Source: an uncultured Lachnospiraceae bacterium (GTDB lineage: Bacteria > Bacillota > Clostridia > Lachnospirales > Lachnospiraceae). Taken from it: a DNA stretch of 5,991 nucleotides. A model generated the notes under the pieces. The model made no database searches, was not told the origin of the DNA, and saw only the letters and a list, made by a program, of their open reading frames with translations. Below are positions 1 through 5,991 of this stretch, piece after piece. The position numbers were made by a program, and so were the translations under genes. How positions within the stretch are numbered: the stretch's first letter is position 1; the number at the start of each line of letters is the position of its first letter. The stretch spans positions 1-5,991 of the forward strand of contig CACZTA010000268.1 of the NCBI GenBank assembly GCA_902783935.1, in the 5' to 3' direction.

Positions 1-1
1 A

Positions 2-1465
2 AGTGAAGGCGAAGATAACAGACCGGTAGTCGGCGTCCTGTCTATCGACAATTACGACGAGGCCATGGAGGGCGTCGAAGAAGTCCGACGCTCTGTGAGC
101 CGGGCACTCGTGGAACGGGAAATCAACCAGTACTTTAACGATGTTGACGCAGTCGTCAGACGCATGACAACGGACCGCTATATTTTCATGATGCGGAAAA
201 AGGCGCTCGACGAGTGTGAGACGGACAGGTTTTCGCTTCTGGACCGCGTCAAAAGGGTGAACATCGGAAATGATATCGCACTCACGATTTCGATCGGCAT
301 CGGCGTCGGATCCCTCTCCTATCTGCAGAATGCGGAAGCCGCCCAGTCCGCCATCGAGCTTGCACTCGGCAGGGGCGGTGACCAGACCGTTATTAAAGAC
401 GGATACCGCACCCGGTTTTACGGAGGGCGGTCAGAATCCACCGAGCGTGTGACCAGGGTGAAAGCCCGCGTCAAGGCGCATGCCCTGGAGGAGATACTGG
501 ACGGGAAAAACCGGGTCGTCGTGATGGGCCACAAACTGACGGATATTGATTCGCTCGGCGCTGCCATCGGTATCTGCCGGGCGGCGAAATGTGTCGGAAA
601 GCCCTGCCACATCGTGGCAGACGATGTTTCTGATTCCATCATCCCGGTGATGGAGCTCTTCCGTGAAGATCCTGAATACGGGGAAGATTTCTTTATAGAC
701 AGGGAACGTGCGTTTGCGCTGACCGGTGCGGACACAGCCCTGATCGTGGTGGACACGAACAAGGCCTCCTATACGGCGTGCGAGGAACTGCTTCAGAAGA
801 CGAATACGATTGTCGTGCTCGACCATCACAGAGTGGGAGACGACCGGATCCAGAACGCCGTCCTGTCCTATATCGAACCTTATGCGTCGAGCGCCTGTGA
901 GATGGTCGCCGAAGTCCTGCAGTATTTTGCGGAGGACCTGAAGCTCCGCGGCATTGAAGCGGACGCGCTGTATGCCGGTATCATGATTGATACAAATAAT
1001 TTCATGACCCGCACGGGCGTGCGGACATTCGAGGCAGCCGCCTATCTGCGGAGGAGCGGCGCGGACATTACCCGCGTGAGAAAGCTTTTCCGGGATCAGT
1101 GGGGCGATCTGCGGACAAAAGCGGAGACGATCGCAAGGGCGGAGATTTTCGACGGAATTTATGCGATCTCGGTGTGCCCGAGTGAAGAGACGAAATCCCC
1201 GACCGTGACCTCTGCGCAGGCGGCCAACGACCTGCTCGATGTCGTCGGCATCAAGGCTTCCTTTGTGCTGACGGACTATAACGGCCAGATCTATATCAGC
1301 GCCAGGGCGATCGACGAGGTCAATGTCCAGCTCATCATGGAGCGCCTGGGCGGCGGCGGACATCTGAATATAGCCGGCGCACAGCTGCCGGATTATTCAA
1401 TCGAAGAAGCCCTTGAGCTTCTGAGGGATACAATCACGCAGATGCGTGAAGAAGGAGAAATCTGA
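2..1465 (+). CDS. gdpP: Cyclic-di-AMP phosphodiesterase GdpP, 3' part (5' end off the window)
   Basis: GdpP hydrolyses the second messenger c-di-AMP to pApA at the membrane. The frame is open to the left edge and the residues before the ATG at 65 (PVVGVLSIDNYDEA) fit the family, so that ATG is internal. The membrane segments and PAS-like region, roughly the first 190 residues by family length, lie outside. Counting from the ATG at 65: a GGDEF-like domain fills about 1-125, with TTDRY (35-39) where an active cyclase would have GGDEF, so cyclase activity is unlikely, as is usual here. The DHH phosphoesterase domain follows: MGHKLTDIDS (154-163), VVDTN (228-232), LDHH (253-256), MIDTNNF (307-313). 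The DHHA1 domain ends with GGGGH (429-433). These metal-ligand and substrate motifs look intact, so the enzyme should be active. The stop overlaps the rplI start by one base (TGATG), as expected for the conserved gdpP-rplI-dnaB cluster. Confidence 0.95.
   Translation, partial: SEGEDNRPVVGVLSIDNYDEAMEGVEEVRRSVSRALVEREINQYFNDVDAVVRRMTTDRYIFMMRKKALDECETDRFSLLDRVKRVNIGNDIALTISIGIGVGSLSYLQNAEAAQSAIELALGRGGDQTVIKDGYRTRFYGGRSESTERVTRVKARVKAHALEEILDGKNRVVVMGHKLTDIDSLGAAIGICRAAKCVGKPCHIVADDVSDSIIPVMELFREDPEYGEDFFIDRERAFALTGADTALIVVDTNKASYTACEELLQKTNTIVVLDHHRVGDDRIQNAVLSYIEPYASSACEMVAEVLQYFAEDLKLRGIEADALYAGIMIDTNNFMTRTGVRTFEAAAYLRRSGADITRVRKLFRDQWGDLRTKAETIARAEIFDGIYAISVCPSEETKSPTVTSAQAANDLLDVVGIKASFVLTDYNGQIYISARAIDEVNVQLIMERLGGGGHLNIAGAQLPDYSIEEALELLRDTITQMREEGEI
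1452..1457 (+). promoter_or_regulatory. Ribosome binding site of rplI
   Basis: AAGGAG lies 7 bases before the ATG at 1465, inside the last codons of gdpP. It fixes the rplI start and allows independent initiation as well as reinitiation at the TGATG overlap. Confidence 0.8.
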
Positions 1466-1911
1466 TGAAGGTAATACTGATACAGGATGTGAAGTCACTG
1501 GGGAAGAAGGGCGACATCGTCAATGCCAGTGACGGGTACGCCCGCAATATGCTGTTTCCGAAGAAACTGGCGATTCCGGCGACAGACGGTGCCGTGAAAG
1601 ACCTGGCGGCAAAGAAGCGCGGCGAGGAAAAGCAGGCGCAGCAGGCGCTGGAAGCAGCAGAGAACCTCAAGAAAGAAATCGAGTCGAAAAGCGTGGACGT
1701 CAGGATCAAGGTCGGAGAGAACGGCCGGGTCTTCGGCTCCGTATCAACGAAAGAGATTGCCGAAGCAGTGAAGACGCAGCTCGGCATGGAACTTGACAAG
1801 AAAAAGATGATCCTTGAGCATCCGATTAAGGAGCTCGGGACGACGGCTGTGGACATCCGTCTTCATCCGCAGGTAACAGCGGCACTGAAAGTCAACGTAA
1901 AGGAAGCCTGA
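1465..1911 (+). CDS. rplI: 50S ribosomal protein L9
   Basis: L9 binds domain V of 23S rRNA near the base of the L1 stalk and helps maintain reading frame. The 148-residue length is typical. The N-terminal RNA-binding domain is clear (MKVILIQDVKSLGKKG, then DGYARNMLFPKKLAIPAT at about 23-40), matching the L9 signature of a Gly-rich loop followed by GYxxNxL. A Lys/Glu/Ala-rich stretch at about 50-75 fits the long central helix. The C-terminal domain contains the family-like GRVFGSVSTKEIAEAV. The start is supported by AAGGAG at 1452-1457 and by the one-base overlap with gdpP. The stop overlaps the dnaB start in the same TGATG manner. Nothing unusual is seen in the gene. Confidence 0.97.
   Translation: MKVILIQDVKSLGKKGDIVNASDGYARNMLFPKKLAIPATDGAVKDLAAKKRGEEKQAQQALEAAENLKKEIESKSVDVRIKVGENGRVFGSVSTKEIAEAVKTQLGMELDKKKMILEHPIKELGTTAVDIRLHPQVTAALKVNVKEA
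1899..1904 (+). promoter_or_regulatory. Ribosome binding site of dnaB
   Basis: AAAGGA sits in the last codons of rplI, 6 bases before the ATG at 1911. It supports that ATG, which itself overlaps the rplI stop (TGATG). Confidence 0.7.
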
Positions 1912-3245
1912 TGGACGAACAACTTGTGAGACGCATCCCGCCTCACAGCGCAGAGGCGGAAAAATCTGTGATCGGCGCGATGCTGATGAGCGAAGAAGCC
2001 GCGATGGCGGCGGAAGAGATCCTGAACGGGGAAGATTTTTACGACAGGCAGCTCGGTGCGGTCTTTGAGACCATGAAAAAGCTGAGTGACGACCGGAAGC
2101 CGCTCGATGAAGTGACCCTCAAGGCGGCGCTGGAGAAACAGGACCTCCCGGAAGAAGTAAAAAGCATGGAATTCATCAAGGATATCCTTCTTGCGGTTCC
2201 CACATCCGCCAATATCCGCGAATATGCGGGAATCGTGCGGGACAGGGCGACGCTCAGACGCCTGATCGCGGCTTCCGCAGAGATTGAGAGCGCCTGCTAT
2301 GCGGGCGCGGAGGAGACGGAAACCATCCTTGACAATGCCGAGAAAAGTATCTTCCAGGTTGTCCAGCAGCGGTCCGCCGCCGGCTATACAACTGTAAAAG
2401 AGGTTGTATACAGGACGCTGGAGGCGATCGCGGCAGCCTCGCGTTCAAAGAGCCATATCACGGGGCTTGAGACCGGATTTCTGGACCTGGACTATAAGAC
2501 GTCAGGCTTCCAGAATTCGGATTTTATCCTGGTGGCGGCCAGGCCTTCCATGGGGAAGACCGCTTTCGTTCTGAATATTGTGGAATATATGGCTCTCCGG
2601 AAAAACTGGCCGTGTGCCGTGTTTTCACTGGAAATGTCCAGTGAATCCCTGATGAACCGCATGCTTTCCATGGAATCCCGCGTGGATTCGCAGAAGATCC
2701 GCACCGGCCGCATGAATGACGAGGAATGGTCGCGCGTTGTGGAAGCTTCCGGCGTGATCGCCAACTCTTCGATCGTCATTGACAATACACCGGGGATCAC
2801 CCTGAGGGAACTGCGTTCAAAGGCCAGAAAATTCAAAATTGATCTCGATATCAAGGTTATTTTTATCGACTATCTGCAGCTGATGAGCGGGAGCGGGAAG
2901 CCCGGTGCCAGCAGGCAGCAGGAGATCTCGGACATATCCCGCGGCCTGAAGAGCCTTGCGCGGGAACTGAATATCCCTGTCGTCGCCCTCTCACAGCTGA
3001 ACCGGAGTGCGGAGACCAGGGACGATCACCGGCCGATGCTCTCGGATCTGCGTGAATCAGGCGCTATTGAGCAGGATGCGGATGTCGTCATGTTCATCTA
3101 CCGGGATGATTACTATCATAAGGACACGGAAGAGAAGAATATCGCCGAGATCATCATAGCAAAGCAGCGCAACGGGCCGATCGGTACGACCAAGCTTGTC
3201 TGGCTGCCGGAATATACAAAGTTTGCAAACCTGAAGAAAAACTGA
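1911..3245 (+). CDS. dnaB: Replicative DNA helicase DnaB
   Basis: DnaB is the hexameric, ATP-driven 5'-to-3' helicase that unwinds DNA at the replication fork (called DnaC in Bacillus). The 444-residue length is normal and there is no intein. The N-terminal domain starts with the family-like PHSAEAEKSVIGAML and includes VPTSANIREYAGIVRDRA near 105-122; it forms the collar that meets primase and loader. A linker leads to the RecA-type domain from about residue 180. Walker A is ARPSMGKTA (210-218, Lys216). SLEMSSE follows, then Walker B IFIDYLQLM with Asp320. LSQLNR, then SDLRESGAIEQDADVV, are the late helicase motifs. KQRNGP (Arg420) carries the likely arginine finger. It lies between rplI (one-base overlap) and glyA (15-base gap), so it is probably co-transcribed with both. 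Confidence 0.97.
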   Translation: MDEQLVRRIPPHSAEAEKSVIGAMLMSEEAAMAAEEILNGEDFYDRQLGAVFETMKKLSDDRKPLDEVTLKAALEKQDLPEEVKSMEFIKDILLAVPTSANIREYAGIVRDRATLRRLIAASAEIESACYAGAEETETILDNAEKSIFQVVQQRSAAGYTTVKEVVYRTLEAIAAASRSKSHITGLETGFLDLDYKTSGFQNSDFILVAARPSMGKTAFVLNIVEYMALRKNWPCAVFSLEMSSESLMNRMLSMESRVDSQKIRTGRMNDEEWSRVVEASGVIANSSIVIDNTPGITLRELRSKARKFKIDLDIKVIFIDYLQLMSGSGKPGASRQQEISDISRGLKSLARELNIPVVALSQLNRSAETRDDHRPMLSDLRESGAIEQDADVVMFIYRDDYYHKDTEEKNIAEIIIAKQRNGPIGTTKLVWLPEYTKFANLKKN

Positions 3246-3249
3246 AATT

Positions 3250-3254
3250 GGAGG
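3250..3254 (+). promoter_or_regulatory. Ribosome binding site of glyA
   Basis: GGAGG lies 6 bases before the ATG at 3261, in the 15-base dnaB-glyA gap. It is one of the strongest Shine-Dalgarno matches in the window and fixes the glyA start. The gap leaves no room for a separate promoter or terminator. Confidence 0.85.
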
Positions 3255-3260
3255 TACCTG

Positions 3261-4499
3261 ATGTACACACTTGAAGACATTCGAACAGTCGATCCGGAAA
3301 TTGCAGCACTTATCCAGGCGGAAATTGACCGTCAGAATTCCCATCTCGAACTGATCGCTTCCGAGAACTGGGCGAGCAAAGCGGTCATGTCGGCCCTCGG
3401 CAGTGTGCTGACAAATAAATATGCAGAAGGGTATCCGCAGCACCGCTACTATGGCGGTTGCGAATGCGTGGACGGCATCGAGGATCTGGCACGTGAGCGG
3501 GCAAAGAAGCTGTTCGGGTGCACTTATGCCAATGTACAGCCGCATTCCGGCGCACAGGCGAACATGGCGGTCTTTTATGCGCTTCTTCAGCCGGGCGACA
3601 CTTATATGGGCATGAAGCTCGATGAGGGCGGCCATCTCTCACACGGTTCACCGGCCAATATTTCCGGCAATTATTATCATGCCGTCCCCTACGGTGTTGA
3701 TGAAAACGGTTTTATTGATTACGATGCATGCGAGCGGATCGCAAAGGAGTGCCGGCCGAAGATGATCATCGGCGGAGCGAGCGCCTACAGCCGCATCATT
3801 GATTTCAAGCGCCTCCGGGAGATCGCGGACTCAGTCGGGGCTTACCTGATGGTCGATATGGCGCATATCGCGGGTCTCGTCGCGACAGGCGAACACCCGA
3901 GCCCGATCCCGTATGCACATGTGGTGACGACGACGACCCATAAGACACTGAGAGGTCCGAGGGGCGGCATGATCCTGAGCGATGAGGCCTTTGCAAAAGA
4001 GCACGGCCTCAACAAGTGCATTTTCCCGGGCACACAGGGCGGACCGCAGATGCATTCCATCGCGGCAAAAGCCGTCATGCTTCTCGAAGACCTGCAGCCG
4101 TCTTACGCGGAATACAGCAGGCAGGTTGTGAAGAACGCCAAGGCACTTGCTAAGGGACTGACGGACCGCGGCCTGAATATTGTCACCGGCGGAACCGATA
4201 ACCACCTGATGCTTGTGGACCTGAGAGGTACGGGCGTAACCGGCAAAGAGCTTGAGGCGCGCCTGGATGAAGCCCACATCACGGCGAATAAGAATACGGT
4301 GCCCGGAGAGCCGCTGTCCCCGTTTGTTACGTCGGGAATCAGGCTGGGGACGCCGGCTGTCACGACCAGAGGGCTGGTTGAAGCCGATATGGACAGGATC
4401 GCCGAGGCGATCGCCCTGGTAAAAGAAGATGCGGCGAATATACCGGCTGCAAAAGAAATCGTCAGGGAACTTACAGACAGATATCCGCTGGAGGCGTAA
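3261..4499 (+). CDS. glyA: Serine hydroxymethyltransferase
   Basis: This cytosolic PLP enzyme interconverts serine plus tetrahydrofolate with glycine plus 5,10-methylenetetrahydrofolate, the main source of one-carbon units. The 412 residues compare with 417 in E. coli GlyA. The N-terminal signature HLELIASEN is followed by [15 protein letters not shown], including the active-site Tyr at about 54. The PLP-ring region PHSGAQAN and the loop [14 protein letters not shown] are present. VDMAHIAG gives Asp199 and His202. The PLP Schiff-base lysine is Lys228 in [14 protein letters not shown]. Arg361 in SGIRLGTPA matches the substrate-carboxylate arginine. All key residues are present, so it should be active. 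It sits directly behind dnaB, which is not part of the minimal gdpP-rplI-dnaB cluster and suggests a lineage-specific extension of the operon. Confidence 0.97.
   Translation: MYTLEDIRTVDPEIAALIQAEIDRQNSHLELIASENWASKAVMSALGSVLTNKYAEGYPQHRYYGGCECVDGIEDLARERAKKLFGCTYANVQPHSGAQANMAVFYALLQPGDTYMGMKLDEGGHLSHGSPANISGNYYHAVPYGVDENGFIDYDACERIAKECRPKMIIGGASAYSRIIDFKRLREIADSVGAYLMVDMAHIAGLVATGEHPSPIPYAHVVTTTTHKTLRGPRGGMILSDEAFAKEHGLNKCIFPGTQGGPQMHSIAAKAVMLLEDLQPSYAEYSRQVVKNAKALAKGLTDRGLNIVTGGTDNHLMLVDLRGTGVTGKELEARLDEAHITANKNTVPGEPLSPFVTSGIRLGTPAVTTRGLVEADMDRIAEAIALVKEDAANIPAAKEIVRELTDRYPLEA
4490..4494 (+). promoter_or_regulatory. Ribosome binding site of the 32-residue membrane peptide
   Basis: GGAGG in the last codons of glyA lies 9 bases before the ATG at 4504 and 12 bases before the adjacent ATG at 4507, so the first ATG is favoured. 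It is the main evidence that the short reading frame between glyA and the next gene is translated. Confidence 0.65.
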
Positions 4500-4503
4500 A
4501 GCT

Positions 4504-4602
4504 ATGATGAACCGCAAAACACAGAAAATTGTTGTGGCAGTAATTGCCGTTGTCCTGGCCGTGATCATGGTGCTGTCGATCGTGGCACCGATGATGTCAT
4601 GA
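4504..4602 (+). CDS. Small single-span membrane protein, 32 residues, unknown function
   Basis: The frame opens 4 bases after the glyA stop, behind a GGAGG motif. It encodes a short basic N-terminus (MMNRKTQK) followed by an almost unbroken Val/Ile/Ala/Leu/Met segment of about 20-23 residues (9-31), ending in PMMS and a TGA. By the positive-inside rule this predicts a single membrane helix with the N-terminus in the cytoplasm. There is no clear signal-peptidase site or lipobox, so it probably stays in the membrane. Its stop overlaps the next start in ATGA (4599-4602), implying translational coupling. In size and layout it resembles the tiny Firmicute membrane peptides of the Prli42 type, but homology cannot be shown here and the function is unknown. 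Evidence for its reality: ribosome binding site, spacing, coupling, and a composition typical of a membrane helix. Confidence 0.72.
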   Translation: MMNRKTQKIVVAVIAVVLAVIMVLSIVAPMMS

Positions 4603-5234
4603 GGACCCTGATTGCAGCGGGGACAGTGGCGGACGGCCTGGTGAAAAAGCTTATCACGGAAAAAAAAGGGGAGCTCATGAAGCGCTTCCCTTCTTTTTTT
4701 TCAGATCCGGAACGGCTGCCGGTCCGTATGCTGAACGAAGATGTGTGGAGGACTGAGAGCGGGGAGATTGCGAAAATACCGGCAGCCGTCCGGGAGATTG
4801 AACCGGACTTCACTGATGCTGACCGGGAAGGCCTGACGGAGCTTCTCAGAGAACGCGCTGCGACGCGGCGGACATATGCACCCATGGTCAGAGATCCGCA
4901 CAGAACCGTGCTCATCAGGCCGGGAGCAGACGGTTTCTTTGCTGCGCTGTGGCATCTGTGCGAGCTGACGGGGTCCGGGTGCGACGCGGACATAAAAAAG
5001 ATCCCGGTCTGCCAGGAGACAGTCGAGATCTGTGAATATTTTGATCTGGACCCGTACACCGCACCGTGCGGTAATATGCTGCTGATCGCTGCAGCTGACG
5101 GGAGCAGGATGCTTTACGAGCTGGGCAGGCGGGGACATTCCGTCACGCAGATCGGGGTTCTGACCGGCGGCCGCGGACGGCTGCTGCGCTATGCAGGGCA
5201 TACCCGCTTTCTTGACAACCCGGACAGGCGGTGA
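4599..5234 (+). CDS. AIR-synthase/HypE C-terminal-like domain protein, stand-alone
   Basis: The 211-residue protein is recognisable mainly in its last third. IKKIPVCQETVEICEYF (132-148), then DLDPY (149-153), GNMLLIAAADG (158-168), IGVLTGG (185-191) and RFLDNP (203-208) follow the pattern of the AIRS_C domain in HypE-like and AIR-synthase-related proteins. ITEKKGELMKRFPSFF (19-34) may match the start of that domain. The N-terminal AIRS domain, which supplies much of the ATP site in full-length relatives of about 330 residues, is missing. The usual MHD-x-(S/T)EGG segment appears only as IRPGADGFFAALW (106-118). Catalysis of the HypE or PurM type is therefore doubtful; a binding or regulatory role, or decay, is possible. 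The ATG at 4599 is chosen because it overlaps the peptide stop (ATGA), though it has no clear ribosome binding site of its own. The ATG at 4677, behind AAGGGG, is an alternative giving 185 residues. No exact substrate can be named. Confidence 0.7.
   Translation: MRTLIAAGTVADGLVKKLITEKKGELMKRFPSFFSDPERLPVRMLNEDVWRTESGEIAKIPAAVREIEPDFTDADREGLTELLRERAATRRTYAPMVRDPHRTVLIRPGADGFFAALWHLCELTGSGCDADIKKIPVCQETVEICEYFDLDPYTAPCGNMLLIAAADGSRMLYELGRRGHSVTQIGVLTGGRGRLLRYAGHTRFLDNPDRR
4660..4701 (+). terminator. Terminator-shaped hairpin inside the AIRS-like gene (possible attenuator)
   Basis: Eight A residues (4660-4667) precede a 7-base-pair stem, GGGGAGC (4668-4674) with GCTTCCC (4684-4690), containing one G-U pair. 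The loop has 9 bases and is followed by TTCTTTTTTTT (4691-4701). This is the layout of an intrinsic terminator, and the A-tract could pair with the T-tract for the opposite strand. It lies within codons 21-35 of the AIRS-like gene, about 60 bases past the small-peptide stop. It could end part of the operon transcripts when translation is poor, or be a by-product of Lys- and Phe-rich codons. The stem also covers AAGGGG and the loop holds the ATG at 4677, so it could mask that alternative start. Confidence 0.4.
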
Positions 5235-5279
5235 GCTCAGTGTGCCGCTTCCAGCGAGAAGCGGAACTCCGTACCGCCT
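5226..5279. repeat. Nested inverted repeats at the convergent gene junction
   Basis: AGGCGGT (5226-5232) is the inverse complement of ACCGCCT (5273-5279). Between them CCGCTT (5245-5250) pairs with AAGCGG (5259-5264) around an 8-base loop. The structure spans the two facing stop codons, where a bidirectional terminator would be useful, but no T-tract follows on either strand. Chance pairing in GC-rich coding sequence is a real alternative. Confidence 0.25.
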
Positions 5280-5991
5280 CCTTCCGTGCTGACGACCGTG
5301 ATCGTCTGGCCGTGCTTCTGGATGATTTCGCGGACGATAGCGAGACCGAGTCCGGTGCCGTTTTTGTTGACGCCGCGTGAACTGTCTTTTTTATAGAAGC
5401 GGTCCCAGATGCGGGGCAGGTCTTCCCGTGCAATTCCCGGACCTTCGTCGCGCACAAATACATAACAGTAAGTGCGGCCGGCTGTCGTCTCAATTGTAAT
5501 CTCCGACCCTGCGGGACTGAATTTCAGCGCGTTATCAAGAAGATTGGACAGAACAAGTTTTATCTTCTCCTCATCGGCACGGACCATGAGCGGTCCCTCT
5601 GAGAGAATCAGCCTGATCGACAGATCCTTATCACGGCACTGCCCCTTGTAAATGAAAGCGCCTCTCCGGACAAGTTCATTTATGTCAAAAACTCTATAAG
5701 AGAGAGCTTCCTTGCCGGATTCCAGCGCGTTCAGATTGAGGACGCTCTGCGCGAGGGCGGTCAGCCGGTCGGTCTCTTCCGAGATAATCGTCAGGTATTT
5801 TTCATAATCCTCCGGCGGGATTGTCCCGTCGAGCATCGCGTCGGTAAATCCTTTGATGGACGTCAGCGGAGAACGGATGTCGTGGCTTACATTGACGATA
5901 AACTGCCGCTCATATTCCTCCTGCTGCCGGATGCGGTCAGCGAGATACATCATGTCTGAGGCGAGTTCGGAGATCTCATTCCGGGCGTTGA
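5237..5991 (-). CDS. Sensor histidine kinase, C-terminal part (5' end off the window)
   Basis: This is the cytoplasmic transmitter part of a two-component sensor kinase. The frame stays open past the ATG pair at 5948-5953 to the window edge, and the upstream residues (NARNEISELASDMM) look like the end of a HAMP linker, so that ATG is not the start. A membrane-anchored sensor region should lie to the right. Counting from Met at 5953: H-box FIVNVSHDIRSPLTS with phospho-acceptor His24 (codon 5884-5882), N-box KLVLSNLLDNALKFSP, G1 box VRDEGPGIA, F-box IWDRFYKKD, G2 box NGTGLGLAIV. These form HisKA plus HATPase_c of the WalK/PhoR/ResE type, and every catalytic box is intact. The protein ends FSLEAAH with no extra domain. 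The response regulator is probably upstream on this strand, beyond the window. The signal sensed cannot be told from this part. It converges on the AIRS-like gene with only 2 bases between stop codons. Confidence 0.95.
   Translation of the reverse strand, partial: NARNEISELASDMMYLADRIRQQEEYERQFIVNVSHDIRSPLTSIKGFTDAMLDGTIPPEDYEKYLTIISEETDRLTALAQSVLNLNALESGKEALSYRVFDINELVRRGAFIYKGQCRDKDLSIRLILSEGPLMVRADEEKIKLVLSNLLDNALKFSPAGSEITIETTAGRTYCYVFVRDEGPGIAREDLPRIWDRFYKKDSSRGVNKNGTGLGLAIVREIIQKHGQTITVVSTEGGGTEFRFSLEAAH

Noticed and set aside
65..67. ATG as the start of the gdpP gene
   Set aside because: The frame is open to the left edge with family-like residues (PVVGVLSIDNYDEA), and starting here would cut into the GGDEF-like domain.
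604..620. Perfect 7-bp inverted repeat CTGCCAC-ATC-GTGGCAG
   Set aside because: It lies within conserved gdpP coding sequence, has a 3-base loop and no T-tract, and is within chance expectation for several kilobases.
431..1363. Long open frame of 310 codons on the minus strand opposite gdpP
   Set aside because: It is fully antisense to conserved GdpP motifs, is rich in His/Arg/Asp as expected of a shadow frame in GC-leaning DNA, and shows no recognisable domain.
3831..4568. Open frame of 245 codons on the minus strand opposite glyA and the small peptide
   Set aside because: It is antisense to the PLP-lysine and C-terminal part of a clearly real GlyA, with Arg-rich low-information composition and no recognisable domain.
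4701..5201. Minus-strand frames of about 160 codons opposite the AIRS-like gene, as rivals to the plus-strand call
   Set aside because: The plus-strand frame has recognisable AIRS_C-like motifs and an ATGA coupling to the preceding gene; the antisense frames have neither.
5948..5953. Methionine pair as the start of the histidine kinase
   Set aside because: The frame continues to the right edge with HAMP-like residues; a start here would leave only about 20 residues before the H-box.
1..5991. Search for an undescribed defence, mobile or RNA-based system
   Set aside because: No transposase, integrase, direct-repeat array, tRNA, riboswitch-like leader or toxin-antitoxin pair was seen. Apart from 4504-5234 the genes are housekeeping, so claiming a novel system would go beyond the sequence.

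Overview
The window looks like chromosomal DNA of a Gram-positive Firmicute, most likely a class Clostridia member of moderate to high GC and plausibly Lachnospiraceae. The grounds are the gdpP-rplI-dnaB order (known in Bacillus as yybT-rplI-dnaC), strong AAGGAG-type ribosome binding sites, and a C-terminal AIR-synthase/HypE-like domain that resembles, from memory, proteins common in Lachnospiraceae. The taxonomic call is inference from gene order and protein style. No marker RNA is present.

Left and centre, plus strand (positions 2-5234): one tightly packed run of six co-directional genes. In order they are the 3' part of a c-di-AMP phosphodiesterase gene (gdpP), ribosomal protein L9 (rplI), the replicative helicase (dnaB), serine hydroxymethyltransferase (glyA), a 32-residue single-span membrane peptide at 4504-4602, and a 211-residue protein ending in an AIR-synthase C-terminal-like domain. 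Junctions are 1-base TGATG overlaps (gdpP/rplI and rplI/dnaB), a 15-base gap with a good ribosome binding site (dnaB/glyA), a 4-base gap (glyA/small peptide) and a 4-base ATGA overlap (small peptide/AIRS-like gene). No intergenic space is long enough for an obvious internal promoter, so the run is probably one operon whose promoter lies left of the window.

Right end, minus strand (5991-5237): the catalytic half of a membrane-type sensor histidine kinase (HAMP tail, HisKA, HATPase), cut by the window edge. Its stop codon lies only 2 bases from that of the AIRS-like gene, so the two transcription units converge almost end to end.

Functionally, the run joins second-messenger turnover (GdpP), translation (L9), replication (DnaB) and one-carbon/glycine metabolism (GlyA), essentially a growth-linked housekeeping operon. 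The less ordinary part is 4504-5234: the tiny membrane peptide, the coupled AIRS-like protein lacking the usual N-terminal domain, and a terminator-shaped hairpin inside the 5' part of that gene. No mobile element, CRISPR array, tRNA or rRNA was seen. There is no gene-free stretch over 300 bases; the longest gap is about 15 bases.
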